DNA of 64,000 nt from Brachionus manjavacas (Eukaryota > Rotifera > Eurotatoria > Ploima > Brachionidae), in NCBI GenBank assembly GCA_019054805.1, contig JAHQIY010000013.1, forward strand, positions 930,001 through 994,000, in the 5' to 3' direction. The notes below the pieces were generated by a model. It was not told where the DNA came from and ran no database searches. It worked only from the letters and a program-made list of their open reading frames with translations. Numbering within the stretch: position 1 is the first letter of the stretch; every line of letters begins with the position of its first letter. Of the stretch, positions 1 to 9,954 are shown piece after piece. The position numbers and the translations under genes were made by a program.

Positions 1-355
1 TTTTTCAAGATAATCGCGTAATTAAATTTCAAATTTTAACATGCTTTAGTATTGAGTTTTAATGAAACAACGTAATTTCAAATTTTCAAAAAAGTCAAAT
101 AGAAAAAAAAACTTGCCAAATTTTCTTCAAAAAGTATTGAAGCTAAAAAAAAATTAAATTTAAATTATCAAGAAACTAGTCTCTGTTCAAATTCAATTTT
201 GTATGTGAATTTACCAGACCCAACCAACCATTTAATTATTATATACTCATCTATAAAAATTTTAAATCTTATTCTTGAAAAATTTTATTCTTGTAAAAAT
301 TAATTAACTTTTTTAACCCTAAAAGTTTTATTGTATATTTCTATCAGTGTTTTAT
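1..355. other. AT-rich spacer
   Basis: Very AT-rich sequence with A and T runs and no supported ORF. It lies beyond the 3' end of the minus-strand gene cluster. Nothing further is recognised. Confidence 0.6.
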
Positions 356-360
356 CTCTT

Positions 361-470
361 TATGTGCAACGAGCTATCATAGGCGACCCATCATGTAGGC
401 CGCCTCTGCAAGCTAATCTTGCTGTAGCTTTTTTATAATAATAATAATAATAATCTATCTATTATTATCC
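361..470 (+). repeat. LINE 3' end with ATA microsatellite tail
   Basis: A short higher-GC block contains the inverted repeat GCAAG-ctaat-CTTGC and is followed by a run of ATA triplets. A 3' stem-loop followed by a simple-repeat tail is typical of CR1-like LINE ends, and the CR1-like copy ending near 27046 has the same design with an ACT tail. There is no coding part here, so this would be a strongly 5'-truncated copy. The class assignment is inference. Confidence 0.4.
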
Positions 471-651
471 GGTTAATAAAAACCCTTTTTAGAAATATTT
501 TTATTTTGAAAATTAATAGAATTTTTTAGTATGACTTGTCAATGGATAGGGAGCAAATTTGTAATTTGGCAAGAATTTTCAAAAATTCAAAAAGTCAAAT
601 GATATCAAAAAAGAATGAATAATTAAAAAAAAAATCAAAAAAAAATTTTTT

Positions 652-657
652 TTTATT
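652..657 (-). terminator. Poly(A) signal AATAAA after the 80-residue ORF
   Basis: The minus strand reads AATAAA about 28 bases past the stop codon of the ORF at 685-927. In DNA this AT-rich the hexamer also occurs by chance, so support comes only from its position. Confidence 0.35.
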
Positions 658-684
658 AATCAATTAATCGACAAAGATAAAAAT

Positions 685-927
685 TTATTTGATATCTTGA
701 GATTTTTTCTTTTGAATCCTATGCAGCACTCTTTTCGATTGATAGAAATTGGTCAAAGCACACAACAAAAATATCAAAATGGCTGATATAAGATAAACAA
801 TGACATAGAACACGAACTCATCGTCCAGATTATACAACTCCAATTTTGACAAAGTTGCGTCCCTGGCAATGTAAGCCTCAATCGCCTCGAGCACGTGATA
901 CAACCCATCTGAAAAAATCTCCAGCAT
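685..927 (-). CDS. Small single-pass membrane protein, 80 residues, possible second cistron
   Basis: A complete ORF with a true ATG (925-927), an in-frame TGA immediately upstream (931-933) and a TAA stop. The protein has an amphipathic, acidic N-terminal part (about residues 1-39), one strong hydrophobic segment (about residues 40-61: FVFYVIVYLISAILIFLLCA) and a basic C-terminal tail (SKRVLHRIQKKK), consistent with a single-pass membrane protein. I do not recognise the family. Its GC content matches the neighbouring real exons rather than the AT-rich spacer. It lies in the same apparent exon as the short reading frame 934-995, and its ATG follows that frame's TAG by only six bases. This suggests either a dicistronic mRNA or that 934-995 is simply its 5' leader. 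A strong splice acceptor sits just upstream at 996-997. Confidence 0.55.
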   Translation of the reverse strand: MLEIFSDGLYHVLEAIEAYIARDATLSKLELYNLDDEFVFYVIVYLISAILIFLLCALTNFYQSKRVLHRIQKKKSQDIK

Positions 928-933
928 GTCTCA

Positions 934-3900
934 CTACTTTTTGACTGTGAATGGCGGCTGGTCAAAGGCTCTGGCAAACGACAAATACACGCAACCTACA
1001 AGTAGAAAAAAAATAATCCAAAATCAACTAGCAGGGATGCCACTGTACAAAAAAGCCACTAGATAAGAATTTATTTTATTTAAAAAATTAATGCATGAAT
1101 ATATATGAACGGATTTGTGACTAAAAATGTTTCTGTTCCTATTTGGTTCTCTTGGCCTTGGCTGACTTGGACGCACAGACCATCTCAAGTTCGTGCTTAA
1201 GCTTTTCGTTCTCTTCGTCCTGTTTGGTCATGCGCTCAGTCACCTCTATCAAATGGTCGCTCATGGTGCTGATTTGCATTTCGTATGAAGACCGAGTTCG
1301 CTCCAGCTGATCCTTGATCTCACTCAATTCGTGAGACTGCACATCGTTTATGTTCATCTGAAGCCTCAGACGCTCAATCAGCGACACCATCTCATCGTAG
1401 TAGTACACTGCTTTGCTGTCCAGGAACTGCATTTGCTTGTTCACCGATTCCAGCTGGCTCTGGTACAATTGAACAGTTGGTTGTTCCAGGTGTTTGTCCA
1501 TTTCGTCCAAGTTGTCGCCTTGTAGCCAGCTTTTTTCTGTGTGTAGCTTTGAGCGCAATTGGGCAATGTCAGCCTCGCGATGGCCACACTTGGACTGCCA
1601 CTCTTTGCATCTCGTTTCCAGTTCGCCAATGCACATTTCTTTTTGTTCGAGCATTTTTTTCAGCTCTTGGATTTCGGCTGCGTCCACTTTGCCATTTTGT
1701 TCTGCACAAAAATGGGCTCCCAGCTGCACAATTGACTCGACTAGGCCAGATGACGAGCTCAGGCTGCACAAACTTTGCTTGAACTGGGCTATGTGCGAGA
1801 CAAGGCACTCGTCCAGTGTGGTCAAGTCAGCAGAGTAGTCAAGCGAGTACTTAAGACCCAATTTTTCGTTCAAGCTGAACAGGAGTTTTTCGAGCAGGTC
1901 GATTAAGTGTTTTATTTGGAGAGCTAGATTGTCGCTGGTGGCCAAGAGAGTGCCTGTGCGGAAAGAGTGAAAAGTGTTTGTTAGCACTTGGGCAAAGCTG
2001 TTTTCGTCCTCGCACAAAAATTGGTCCAGTTTATTGATGTAGATTTTTATCTTTTTGTTTAGTCTGTCCATTTCTTGGTGCTGGTGGCTGCGGACTAGAT
2101 CTTCGATGATGAGAGAGAGCATGTGGTGGTTTGAGGCCAAGAACTCGGACAAAATTGGATCTGTGTGAGCGAGCTTGGAGTCGGTGAAGCAGTTGGCAAT
2201 TTGGCTGAGCAGTGAAGCGCATTTGGATGCACTTTTGCAGACTTTTGGTTTTTGAGCAAACAGTTCCTCAACGCTGCAGTAAATTTGATGCAATGTGTCA
2301 TAGCTGGTCTTTAAATTACTTTTTAAATTAATAATTAAAATTTTTTTTTTAATAAATTTATTCTCTTAGGTTGTTTTTTTGTGTGTTGTTTTTTAAACAG
2401 TACTGAGCTTTAAGTCGGATTTAAAAATGACAGATCAAAGTCGATAAATTTAAATTTTTTTTTTAAAAAAATTTAGCTTAGCAGTTGGTGGTAAAATTTA
2501 TTTTTGTCATTTTTTTAAGGGTTTTTTACCAAATTTTAAGTAATAAAAGTGTTATAATGGCCGAAATTAACTCACATCACAGTCACATCACATCATTTGA
2601 AGCAATAAATTTTAAAATGTAAATTTAACAAACTGAGCATATTAATTTAATATTTTAAAAATTTACATGAATACATGCATTTATGTATTTTTGAAAGTAA
2701 AAAATAAAAATTTTTAAAGGATTTTTTTTTTTGATGATACAAAAATTATTTTTCTGCTTCAAAATAACAAATAAAAATATTATATCAAATTTGACACCTT
2801 TATTGATCAAAAAAAAAAAAATGATTTCTAAATTTTTCAGATTTCAGATAGTGCCAATTTTTTTTTATGATACAAAATAAATTAATTAAAACATGATTAC
2901 TAAGAAGTGTAAATCTAGTAATGTGTGAAAAAAAATCTCCCTCTTAAAACGTTTTGGAGCAGTAAATTAAATAAATTTTTTTTTAGCTCATTTCATTAGC
3001 TTTAATTTTATTTTTTATTTTTATTTTATTTTTTTTTTAAATTTACTCTGAAGGAGCTTTAATCCTTGCAGTACTTTTTGTACTTAATCATAATTTAAAG
3101 TTATTTGGCCCTGTTCCTTTTTGTACTTTCTGTACTTTTTGTTCTTAATGGTAATAAAAAAAGGTTTTAATTAATCAATATTTTATATATCAATTTTAAA
3201 TTTAACTAATATTTATCTTACCTCCTACATACCCGAATCCCTAAACCAGGGCTCCGTCCCGGACCCTGAAAAAGTACAAAAAGTAATAAAAAAAATTTTT
3301 TTTCTAAAATTTCGATCTCATTGTCTATCAATGGCTCTAGCTCGGTAGAGAGAACAAATTTATATTAAAAATGATCTTAACTTAGAACTATTATTCGATG
3401 AGTAGGATATAAAAATATTATGAAATATTATTATATATTAAAAAATATTATGTATACACCTTAAAATCGCTTCTAGTACCAGATTTAAAATATTTTTCTA
3501 TTTTTAATTTTTTTTTTCTTTAAAAAATCAAATTTAAAATTTACTCCTAAGTGAGAAAAATATTGAAATACTCAACTCACTTTAATAAAAAATACTAAAT
3601 AATAAGAAAAATCATTTTTTTATTTTATATAAAATGACTATTTTTGCATAATCATAAAATACTTGTCTTTTCAAAGTAAATTTATTTATTTCATTTTTTT
3701 CAAACCATTTCTCATATCCGCCCATCAACTCTTGTATTCCCTTGTAACTTTAAATTTAAACTTAATAATAATAATAATAAAAAAAGCTACGGAAAGTAAG
3801 CTCTTAAAGTTTTTTTCTTTTAAAAAGAAGTAGAAGTAAAGTTACTGACTAGACTTTGAAAGAACTTTAAAATGAAAAGAAAAACTTTTAAATTTTAAGA

Positions 3901-6900
3901 CTTTTTTTTGATGACATTTCTCTGGTTAAAGAACTTCATAAAAAAATTAAAATCTTATTCATAACATTTGATAAGGCCGATGATGCAGAAAAAAAGGAAA
4001 GGAATGGTCAAATGCACCATATATGATACAGCTGAAGGTTCAAAAGTATGAAGATACGCTTTTATATGTTCCAAGTACAAATAATGCATTAGAAGCTACT
4101 AATAGAGTTATTAAGGATCAAAAAACACTTCGAAGGTTATCTTAAAGCCAGTTCTTACAGTTAATTGTTAAAAGTTTATTTTAGAACCAACTATTTCTTT
4201 TAATTGTGGACGAATTCCTTTCATCGAAGGACATTGAAATAATAGATGACAAGTTTTGGCTGTCAGTATTTGACGCAATGAAATTAGTAAAATTACCACA
4301 AATTTATATAGAAAATCAACAAAAATTATAAATTTTTATCTCTTTCTTTTTTTTCCCAACTTATTATAAATAAAACAATTAAATAAATGAAAGCATAATA
4401 CAAAAAATTTTCTTTAAATTTATTAATATTAATTTTTTTAGAATTGATGAACTTCAATGATATTGGCTTGGATATACAAGCCAAAGCGAGGATCAAAAAA
4501 GAAAACAAGGTCGTGCCTACAACATCAACCAGCGGACTGTATTTAGAACGAAAAGAATGCCATACTTGAATCTGAAGAATATTCGGATAAAGAACTTGAA
4601 CAAGCTCCAACATCATTTAAAAGACACAAGCCGAATGATCCAGCTTTATCAATAGAGAATATTTGTAAAACTTGTAATGTCTCAATGAAGAAAAAAGAGG
4701 TTTTTATTGCCCAAATGTTTGTACTAGGAAAATTTTTTGATAATTTTTTTTTTTTTTTTACTAAAAATATTTTTTATTATTGATTAAATGGAAAAATTAT
4801 TTTTTTTTGGGTATTCTTACTATTTTTATTAATTTTATATAAAAAAATTGACACAAAATTAATATTATTACTTTTTTATATATTTATGGGTTTTTTAGTA
4901 TTTCTGTGGAATTTTTACTATAAATATTGTGCCAAAATATTAAGAGTCATTAGTTTTACACTTCTTCAATTGATTTAAATAAAATTTTGGATTTATGGCT
5001 TTTCATCTCAATATATCTAAATCAGTTCCCATCGGACAAAAAAGAAAGGGAGACACATGTGCATTAGCAAAAAAAGCATTTTTTAGAGAAAATTATTTTT
5101 TGTTAATTTTTTTAATACTTAATTATAATTTTTAAGTTGTCATTTTTAATTTTTTTACAAGAATTTTGACAATAAATAAATACCAAAATTTTTTTATTTA
5201 TACACCCAAATGAATAAAATAAATACTCATTTAATAATAATCCTTAAAATTAATCTTGGAATTAATTTGAATGATTTTACCTCTTAACATGCTTTAAAAG
5301 TTATGGAGATTTAAAAAAAAATAATATTAAAAAAATCTTGTCTTAATTTATTGATAAGATCGATTTTTGAATTTGAATTTTGAATATTAGATTGAAATTA
5401 TTTAAATAAATTCAAAGATTAATTTTAATTTATTGTCTTTAAAGTCTTTTAATGAAGTTTGAGATCAAAAATATAAATATGAGAAAAAAAGAATAAAAAT
5501 CTAACCCACCCTTAAATTTTGTTAAATTTTAAAAGCACCTTTCTTTAATTTTTTTTCTTTTCAAGTGCCAAAAGAGCCAAAAGTATAAATTTTTTGATAT
5601 AAAGCCTGATCTAGCAAATTAAAAAAAATTTTAAGTCCGGACTTTAGTTTGAATTTTTCTATATTTTTTGAAAATTAAACTAGTTTTTATCCTAGTGTTT
5701 ATTTTATTTATTTTTTGTGAAAATTGAATATTTTTGTATTTTTAAAAGAATTCAACGAGTTTTCTAAAAATGTTATTAAATTAATATAACAAAATATATC
5801 AAATATTATGTCGTATTTAAATTTTTAAATCCGATTTCAATAATAACTAAAGTCTTTTATTTTAATCAAATTATCTAAAAACTATACTTCCCGGAAAAAA
5901 CTAAGAAAATTTTTAGAAAGCTCGTTGAATTATGTTCAAGGAAAATGGGGGTCAGGTTTTTAAAAATACAAAAATATTCAATTTTCATAAAAAATAAAAA
6001 TTTTCGAAAAAAAATAGTTTAATTTTCAAAAATTAGAGAAAAATTCAAATTTAATGATGCATTAGAACTTAAAAAAATTTTAAAATGGGTTTCAGGGAAT
6101 TTTAAAAAATTGAGGGTCAATGTAGGACCCTTTTGCTCTATTATTTTTTTTATGAAAAAAAATCAAAAATTATTAAAATTAAAATTGAAATAGGAAAAAT
6201 TTTAAATTATTTGTTGCTTTAAAGTGAAAAAAAATTCCTAAAGATAATGATCTGTCACTTTTTATTTCATTTATGAAACTAAAGGCTTTAAAAAAAAAAA
6301 AAATTTACTTTTGTAAATTAGTGTGGTGTTTGTGATTGACTTTGGGAGGTTCCGCTGGCTGAGAAGCAGCGAGCAAATTGTGCTCGCTCTCTTGGCGCAT
6401 CAGCTGTTCTTTTTCCAAGTGAGTGGAGCGCAACTGGTCTTCAAGTTGGATGATGCTAAGCTCGAGTTTCATCTTGTCGTTTTGCAGACCTTCAATGCTC
6501 GTCTTGGACGACAGCTCCAGAGCCTGTAGCTTTTTGTCCAGAAGCATCTTTTCATACTCGACCTGCTTGAGGCTTTCCTGGCCTCTGGCAATTTTGTGCC
6601 GCAAGTCAACTTCCAGCTCGTTGAGCTGCCGGTGCAGGCTTTGGTTCTCTTCGATTTTCTGATGCAGTTCTTCGGCAAGCAGCTGGGCAGAAGGCTTGGC
6701 CGGGCTGGGAGGCGCTGCGGCAGCCCCGACGCTCCGTTCGTCCAGCTCTTGCTGCAAAGACTGGACGCGCGCGCTCAACTGCTGGTTCCTGAACGCCAGC
6801 GCTTCGATTTCCAGCTCGAACTTGCGGATGGTCTGGTCCTTTTTGGCCGACAGCTCGGTCTGTTCAACGTAGGCCTTTTTGAGAACTGTCAATTTGCTCC

Positions 6901-7287
6901 TTAGCTTAACGTAGTCCTGGACTAGCTTGTCATGCTTGGAAGCGTGGTCTGCAGGCTCCAGGCTCGACGAATCGGTCCCGTTAAACGAGCTCGCGTCTAA
7001 ATCCGATTTAGAGGCTTTGCTCATTTTAATCTAAATGGTGCGCAAAAATTGTCCTTTTTGGGAGGGTTTTTTTTTTTTGTTTAGTGTAAGTGCAGCCCGG
7101 ACAAGAAATAAAAATTTGGAATACCTGTGGCGAGCACGTTCACAAAGTTCTTGTTCAATTTGTTGGTTAGCTTGGTGGAAGTGTAGAATAGATATCCAGA
7201 AATGGCAAGGAGACCACAAGAGCCGGTTATTTTGCACAGGGTACAGTCTTTTCTTTGACTCGTATGTGACTGAGTGTTTGTGTTCAT
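934..7287 (-). CDS. DMAC1: DMAC1-like (DUF4536) small mitochondrial membrane protein, two exons flanking PPP1R21
   Basis: Proposed join of exon 1 (7125-7287) and exon 2 (934-995), 74 residues. Exon 1 starts at an ATG and encodes a hydrophilic N-terminus, a Cys-x2-Cys pair (C15, C18; DCTLCKITGSCGLLAISGYL) and a first membrane segment, the pattern of DMAC1/TMEM261, an assembly factor for the distal membrane arm of mitochondrial complex I. Its donor CAG|GTATTC leaves phase 1. The only good partner found is the acceptor TTTTTTTTCTACTTGTAG at 996, which restores the frame and adds GCVYLSFARAFDQPPFTVKK, completing the second membrane segment, then TAG. The intron would enclose the whole of PPP1R21. 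The family call for exon 1 is fairly good. The link to exon 2 is inferred from phase and hydrophobic pattern; alternatively exon 2 is only the 5' leader of the ORF at 685-927. Confidence 0.5.
996..1016 (-). promoter_or_regulatory. Strong splice acceptor (cis or trans)
   Basis: On the minus strand a T-rich tract leads into CTACTTGTAG and then GTTGCGTG. It is one of the best polypyrimidine-AG signals in the window, about 55 bases beyond the PPP1R21 poly(A) signals. It could be the cis acceptor for the DMAC1-like exon, or a spliced-leader acceptor for a downstream operon gene. Confidence 0.55.
1070..1080 (-). terminator. Tandem AATAAA poly(A) signals of PPP1R21
   Basis: Two overlapping AATAAA hexamers are read on the minus strand, 59 to 69 bases past the PPP1R21 stop codon and before the acceptor at 996. 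Confidence 0.45.
1139..7024 (-). CDS. PPP1R21: PPP1R21 (KLRAQ-motif protein), Rab5 effector of the FERRY complex
   Basis: Join of exon 1 (6309-7024) and exon 2 (1139-2303), 626 residues; human PPP1R21 is about 780. The junction AAAA|GTAAAT to CCAG|CTATGA keeps phase (2+1). Residues 31-50 carry the family's N-terminal signature (YVKLRSKLTVLKK, with KLRS where mammals have KLRAQ), followed by coiled coil to about 215 with the conserved EIEALAFRNQQL and KIEENQSLHRQL stretches. Exon 2 encodes a helical middle part and a C-terminal coiled coil ending in the family hallmark SYEMQISTMSDHL (about residues 578-590) and a basic tail. In mammals the protein is a core FERRY subunit that binds Rab5 on early endosomes and links mRNAs to them. 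The 4-kb intron 2304-6308 contains MULE and LINE debris. The middle of the protein is shorter than in vertebrates, so a missed small exon cannot be excluded. Confidence 0.88.
3040..3150 (+). repeat. LINE family B tail remnant and GTACTT-rich repeat
   Basis: CTGAAGGAGCTTTA at about 3040-3053 matches the 3' end motif of the LINE copies ending at 18575 and 21795. It is followed by a block with TCCTTTTTGTACTTTCTG, which recurs at about 7960-7980. The second motif is a dispersed repeat of unknown class. Confidence 0.4.
3334..3362 (+). repeat. LINE family B 3' tail
   Basis: GGCTCTAGCTCGGTAGAG followed by AACAAAT matches the terminal motif of the LINE at 20880-21795 (GCTCTAGCTCGGTAAGAA). Tail only, with no coding part. 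Confidence 0.4.
3975..5105 (+). pseudogene. MULE (Mutator-like) transposase remnant
   Basis: Broken plus-strand coding fragments appear in the order expected of a MULE transposase. Around 4050-4130 is YVPSTNNALEATNRVIKDQ, the conserved TNN-x-LE-x-x-NR-x-x-K block after the catalytic core; 4160-4310 continues as a degenerate helical segment. Around 4990-5095 is a fragment reading SKSVPIGQKRKGD...LAKKAFF, resembling the basic C-terminal tail. Between them, near 4670-4730, a Cys-x2-Cys ... Cys-x4-Cys fragment broken by a one-base frameshift may be a zinc motif of the same or another element. A second copy of the same family lies at 25201-26250. Many frameshifts and stops make it non-functional. 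Confidence 0.5.
5106..6308. other. PPP1R21 intron, 5' part, AT-rich
   Basis: No coding block seen. It contains a short AAGTCCGGACTT palindrome near 5633, a motif that recurs near 30380 in the REV7 intron 1 repeat. Otherwise A/T homopolymers. Confidence 0.5.
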
Positions 7288-8264
7288 CTAAAAAGGAGAG
7301 ACTTTTTTTTTGATTGTTTTTTAAGCTTGGCAAAATGTGATTTTAATAAATAATCATGTGAGTTTATGATAAATTATTTTTTTTTAATTATACGAATTTA
7401 GACTAGCTTGGCTTAAGTCATTACTCAAAAGTTTGGATTTTTTTGGGGGGTAATTTTGGGTGGCAAAAAGAGGAATTGATATTTTTCAAATTTAAAAACT
7501 AGATACGGAAATACACTTTCAGAAAATCTATATTCAAAAAATCTACCATGTAATAAACAGTACTGCTACGACACTTGTCTTTACGTAATTTTGCTGTCCA
7601 TTTAAATTAATGAAGAAAGATTGGTAAAGCTCGACTTAACGTCTCTAAACAAGAAACGTGAAAGAGGAAACCTAATAGAATTTTTCGAATGTATTACAAT
7701 CGATTCTCGATAATCCGATCCATTTGGTTCTACAATTTAATGTCTAAAAAAAAAATAGCGGAAACTTGATAAGCTGGAATTAATAAAAAATTAAAAATGC
7801 CGAATTTAAGAAAATTATTCAAAATTGATTTATATATGTAGCTTTTTTTTCAATGAAAATAACCAAAAATAAAGAGGCAGTAGACAATGAGAATATTAAA
7901 TAGTTAAAATTCATTCTGTACTTTTTGTTCTTTATCAGAATATTTTTTATTTTGCCCTGCTCCTTTTTGTACTTTCTGTACTTAATAATATTAAAAATTT
8001 ATTTACAAAAAAAAGGGGAATCTAGAAAATTAGGCAAAGTAAAATTTTTGCTCAATTTTCAATGGATAATCATTACCTATACTGTTAAAATACTTAAAAT
8101 ATTGCACAAATTATTTTTTTTATGTATAAAAAAAAAGTCGTCTTGGTTAGGCAAGTCAATTTTTTTTGTTATTATTAATATAAGTGAAATAATATTTAGA
8201 ATGAAACACTTATTTTTTTTTCCTGAATTTTTTCTTAATTTGTTGTACAAATTTAATTTGTATA
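7288..8264. other. Intergenic AT-rich spacer with transposon ends
   Basis: No gene seen. A candidate pogo/Tigger-type terminal repeat beginning CAATCGATTCTCGATAATCC after a TA lies at about 7699-7722. A GTACTT-rich repeat shared with the PPP1R21 intron lies at about 7915-7990. The block 8028-8084 is repeated in inverted form near 9340-9580. Confidence 0.45.
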
Positions 8265-8750
8265 TTAATTTGTTGCAGTTACTTCGCGATTTTCAAAGAG
8301 CCACTTGTCAAGTTTCGATTTGAAAGAGTTCAAACTTCTTGCTTCGACCACATCCATTGGCAGACTGTTCCAATCGTTCACAACCCTATTAACAAAAAAG
8401 TTAAATCTTGGTAAAAAATTCCTAACTTGCTCTCGAAGCATTGATTTTCTGTGCCTTCTTAAATTGTAGCTTGATTCATAACCGATTTCAAGTTCATTTA
8501 CAAAATTCACTTTCTCTAGATTGTTTGTCAATTTGAACATTTGAATTAGATCTCCTCATAGTCTTCTTGTTTTTAGATCACTAAGTCCAAATTCTTTTAA
8601 ACGTTGCGCATAGTCAAGGTTTTTAAGCCCTGAAATAAGTTTTGTGGCTCTTCTCTGCACCTTTTCTAGTTCGATAACGTCTTTCTCGAGATACGGACAC
8701 CAAGTGCTTATAGCGTAATCAAAGTGCGGTCCCACTAACGATGTTTAAAG
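8265..8750 (-). pseudogene. CR1-like LINE reverse transcriptase, C-terminal remnant
   Basis: The minus strand encodes the typical C-terminal part of a CR1/L2-type reverse transcriptase: GPHFDYAISTWCPYLEKDV, then LEKVQRRATKLI, then NFFVNRVVNDWNSLPMDVV and SFKSKLD. An internal TGA (about 8556) replaces the Arg of the expected RRLRGDL, seen intact in the copy at 26566-26793. The copy is 5'-truncated and inactive. It lies between genes, so its orientation shows no bias relative to a host. Confidence 0.75.
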
Positions 8751-8848
8751 AAGCTTGATATTATTTTTTTTCTCGGAATTTAAATGCTTTCCTAATCATG
8801 GCTAATATTTTGTTTGATTTCGCTGTAAAGAGTTAAAAATGTAAAGAG

Positions 8849-8980
8849 TCAAAACTTTCTTACCAAGGCAAGAAAGCTGATTTAATAAAACGACTAAACT
8901 CTTTTCATACAACTCAAAATAACCAATTAGATCAAACTGATTTAGAACCAAACAAGCCTCAAAATGAATCTTTTACTTAG
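8849..8980 (+). pseudogene. SAP-motif-like fragment
   Basis: An open frame without a start codon reads SYQGKKADLIKRLNSF and continues as an Asn/Gln-rich tail to a stop at 8978-8980. The core G-K-K-A-D-L-I-x-R-L resembles a SAP DNA-binding motif. It ends seven bases before a candidate transposon terminal repeat (8988), so it is probably part of a mobile element or a captured exon. The parent gene is not recognised. Confidence 0.3.
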
Positions 8981-8987
8981 ATCATTA

Positions 8988-9180
8988 CAGTATAGGTAAT
9001 GATCGTTCTTCTTTTTTTTTAAGAACTACCATTGCTATCATTTGATTAGTCTTACAGAAAATTCGGCTAAAATAGTAATACCAACCCAATATATAAAAGT
9101 TTCTATTGAACCAAAAGCCAAATCCGGTAGAAAGGATAAGGCTAAGTCTTGTTTAGTAAAACAATTAAATTAGGTAAAAA
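8988..9180 (+). mobile_element. Candidate TA-flanked transposon end and adjacent basic coding fragment
   Basis: TA followed by CAGTATAGGTAATGATC at 8988 looks like the end of a TA-inserting DNA transposon. The same motif occurs inverted at 8069-8084 and in variant form (CAGTACAGGTAAT) near 9357-9369. At about 9098-9172 an open stretch reads KVSIEPKAKSGRKDKAKS, a basic tail like those at the C-terminus of MULE or FLYWCH transposases. The relation between the two is unclear. Confidence 0.3.
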
Positions 9181-9377
9181 CTTAGTAATTTAGGCTATAA
9201 ATTAAGTAATTTTTGTTTTGATTTTTTTTTATTCGGTTTTTTTTTTCACTTAAACTTGACTAAATAAAATAAATAATTCTGTTCAATAAAAAAAATTTTT
9301 ATATGTTAATTAAGTAATTTGTACATTTTTTTATTCGAGATTCTAAGTAAATTAACAGTACAGGTAATATTTCTTCT

Positions 9378-9551
9378 TTTTCAATTTGCTCTTTTTGCTC
9401 AAAAATTTCAAATGCGTAATTTAATTGCATTGCATATTTGCATTTATTTTAAATTGAAATTTGAAAGCTTTAAAAGTTAAAAGACTGTGTAAATTGCAAT
9501 GCAATTAAATTACGCATTTGAAATTTTTGAGCAAAAAGAGCAAATTGAAAA
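9378..9551. repeat. Perfect 57-bp inverted repeat with 60-base loop
   Basis: Arms 9378-9434 and 9495-9551 are exact reverse complements by eye, separated by 9435-9494. The arms have higher sequence complexity than the surrounding A/T runs, so chance is unlikely. A foldback element or a recent inverted duplication would explain it. The sequence just outside the right arm (9544-9578) is also the inverse of 8028-8062. Confidence 0.85.
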
Positions 9552-9589
9552 TTGAGCAAAAATTTTACTTTGCCGAAAATTAGACAATT

Positions 9590-9900
9590 AAATACACCAA
9601 CGAAATGGAACAATGGCTTATTAAGTAGAAAATGAAGATATCATTTGAAGAGTCTTTAGTATTCTGGTTGACGAAATAAAAGAATGCTGCAGTAAAAGGC
9701 TAACATTTAAAAGATACTGTCAAAAAATAATATAATAAAAAATAATGGGGTCTAAATCAAAATACACTAGGAAATTTATATAAATCTTTAGTCGGATCAA
9801 TTTTAGACTATTCTTTTCTTTGCTTGAACTCATTTTCAGAAAATAATATCAAAAAACTACAAGAAATTCAGAATACAGTTTATTATTAAATATTATTAAA
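9590..9900 (+). pseudogene. LINE family B reverse transcriptase fragment
   Basis: Plus-strand sequence matches the copy at 20880-21795 almost base for base over the segment encoding LGNLYKSLVGSILDYSFL, preceded by a degenerate AAATACACCAACGAAATGGA block also shared with that copy. Frameshifts and stops are present, and the 3' end is replaced by an AT-rich ATTATTAAA duplication. Confidence 0.6.
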
Positions 9901-9954
9901 TAAAAATTATTATAAAATATTAATATTTAATATTATTAAAAAATATTATAAATT

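Larger units (their letters stand above)
2304..3975. other. PPP1R21 intron, 3' part, AT-rich with LINE tails
   Basis: Intron sequence of extreme AT content. It contains LINE 3'-end motifs near 3040-3060 and 3334-3360, a short repeat rich in TTTTTGTACTT (3068-3150) also found near 7915-7990, and an ATA run near 3765-3780. No exon-like block was seen. Confidence 0.6.

Noticed and set aside
4326..4616. 96-codon minus-strand ORF in the PPP1R21 intron
   Set aside because: Low-complexity hydrophobic translation opposite MULE-associated coding fragments; no homology pattern seen.
7925..8323. 132-codon plus-strand ORF
   Set aside because: Phe/Leu/Ile/Lys-rich translation of A/T-run DNA; its end overlaps the CR1-like fragment in antisense.
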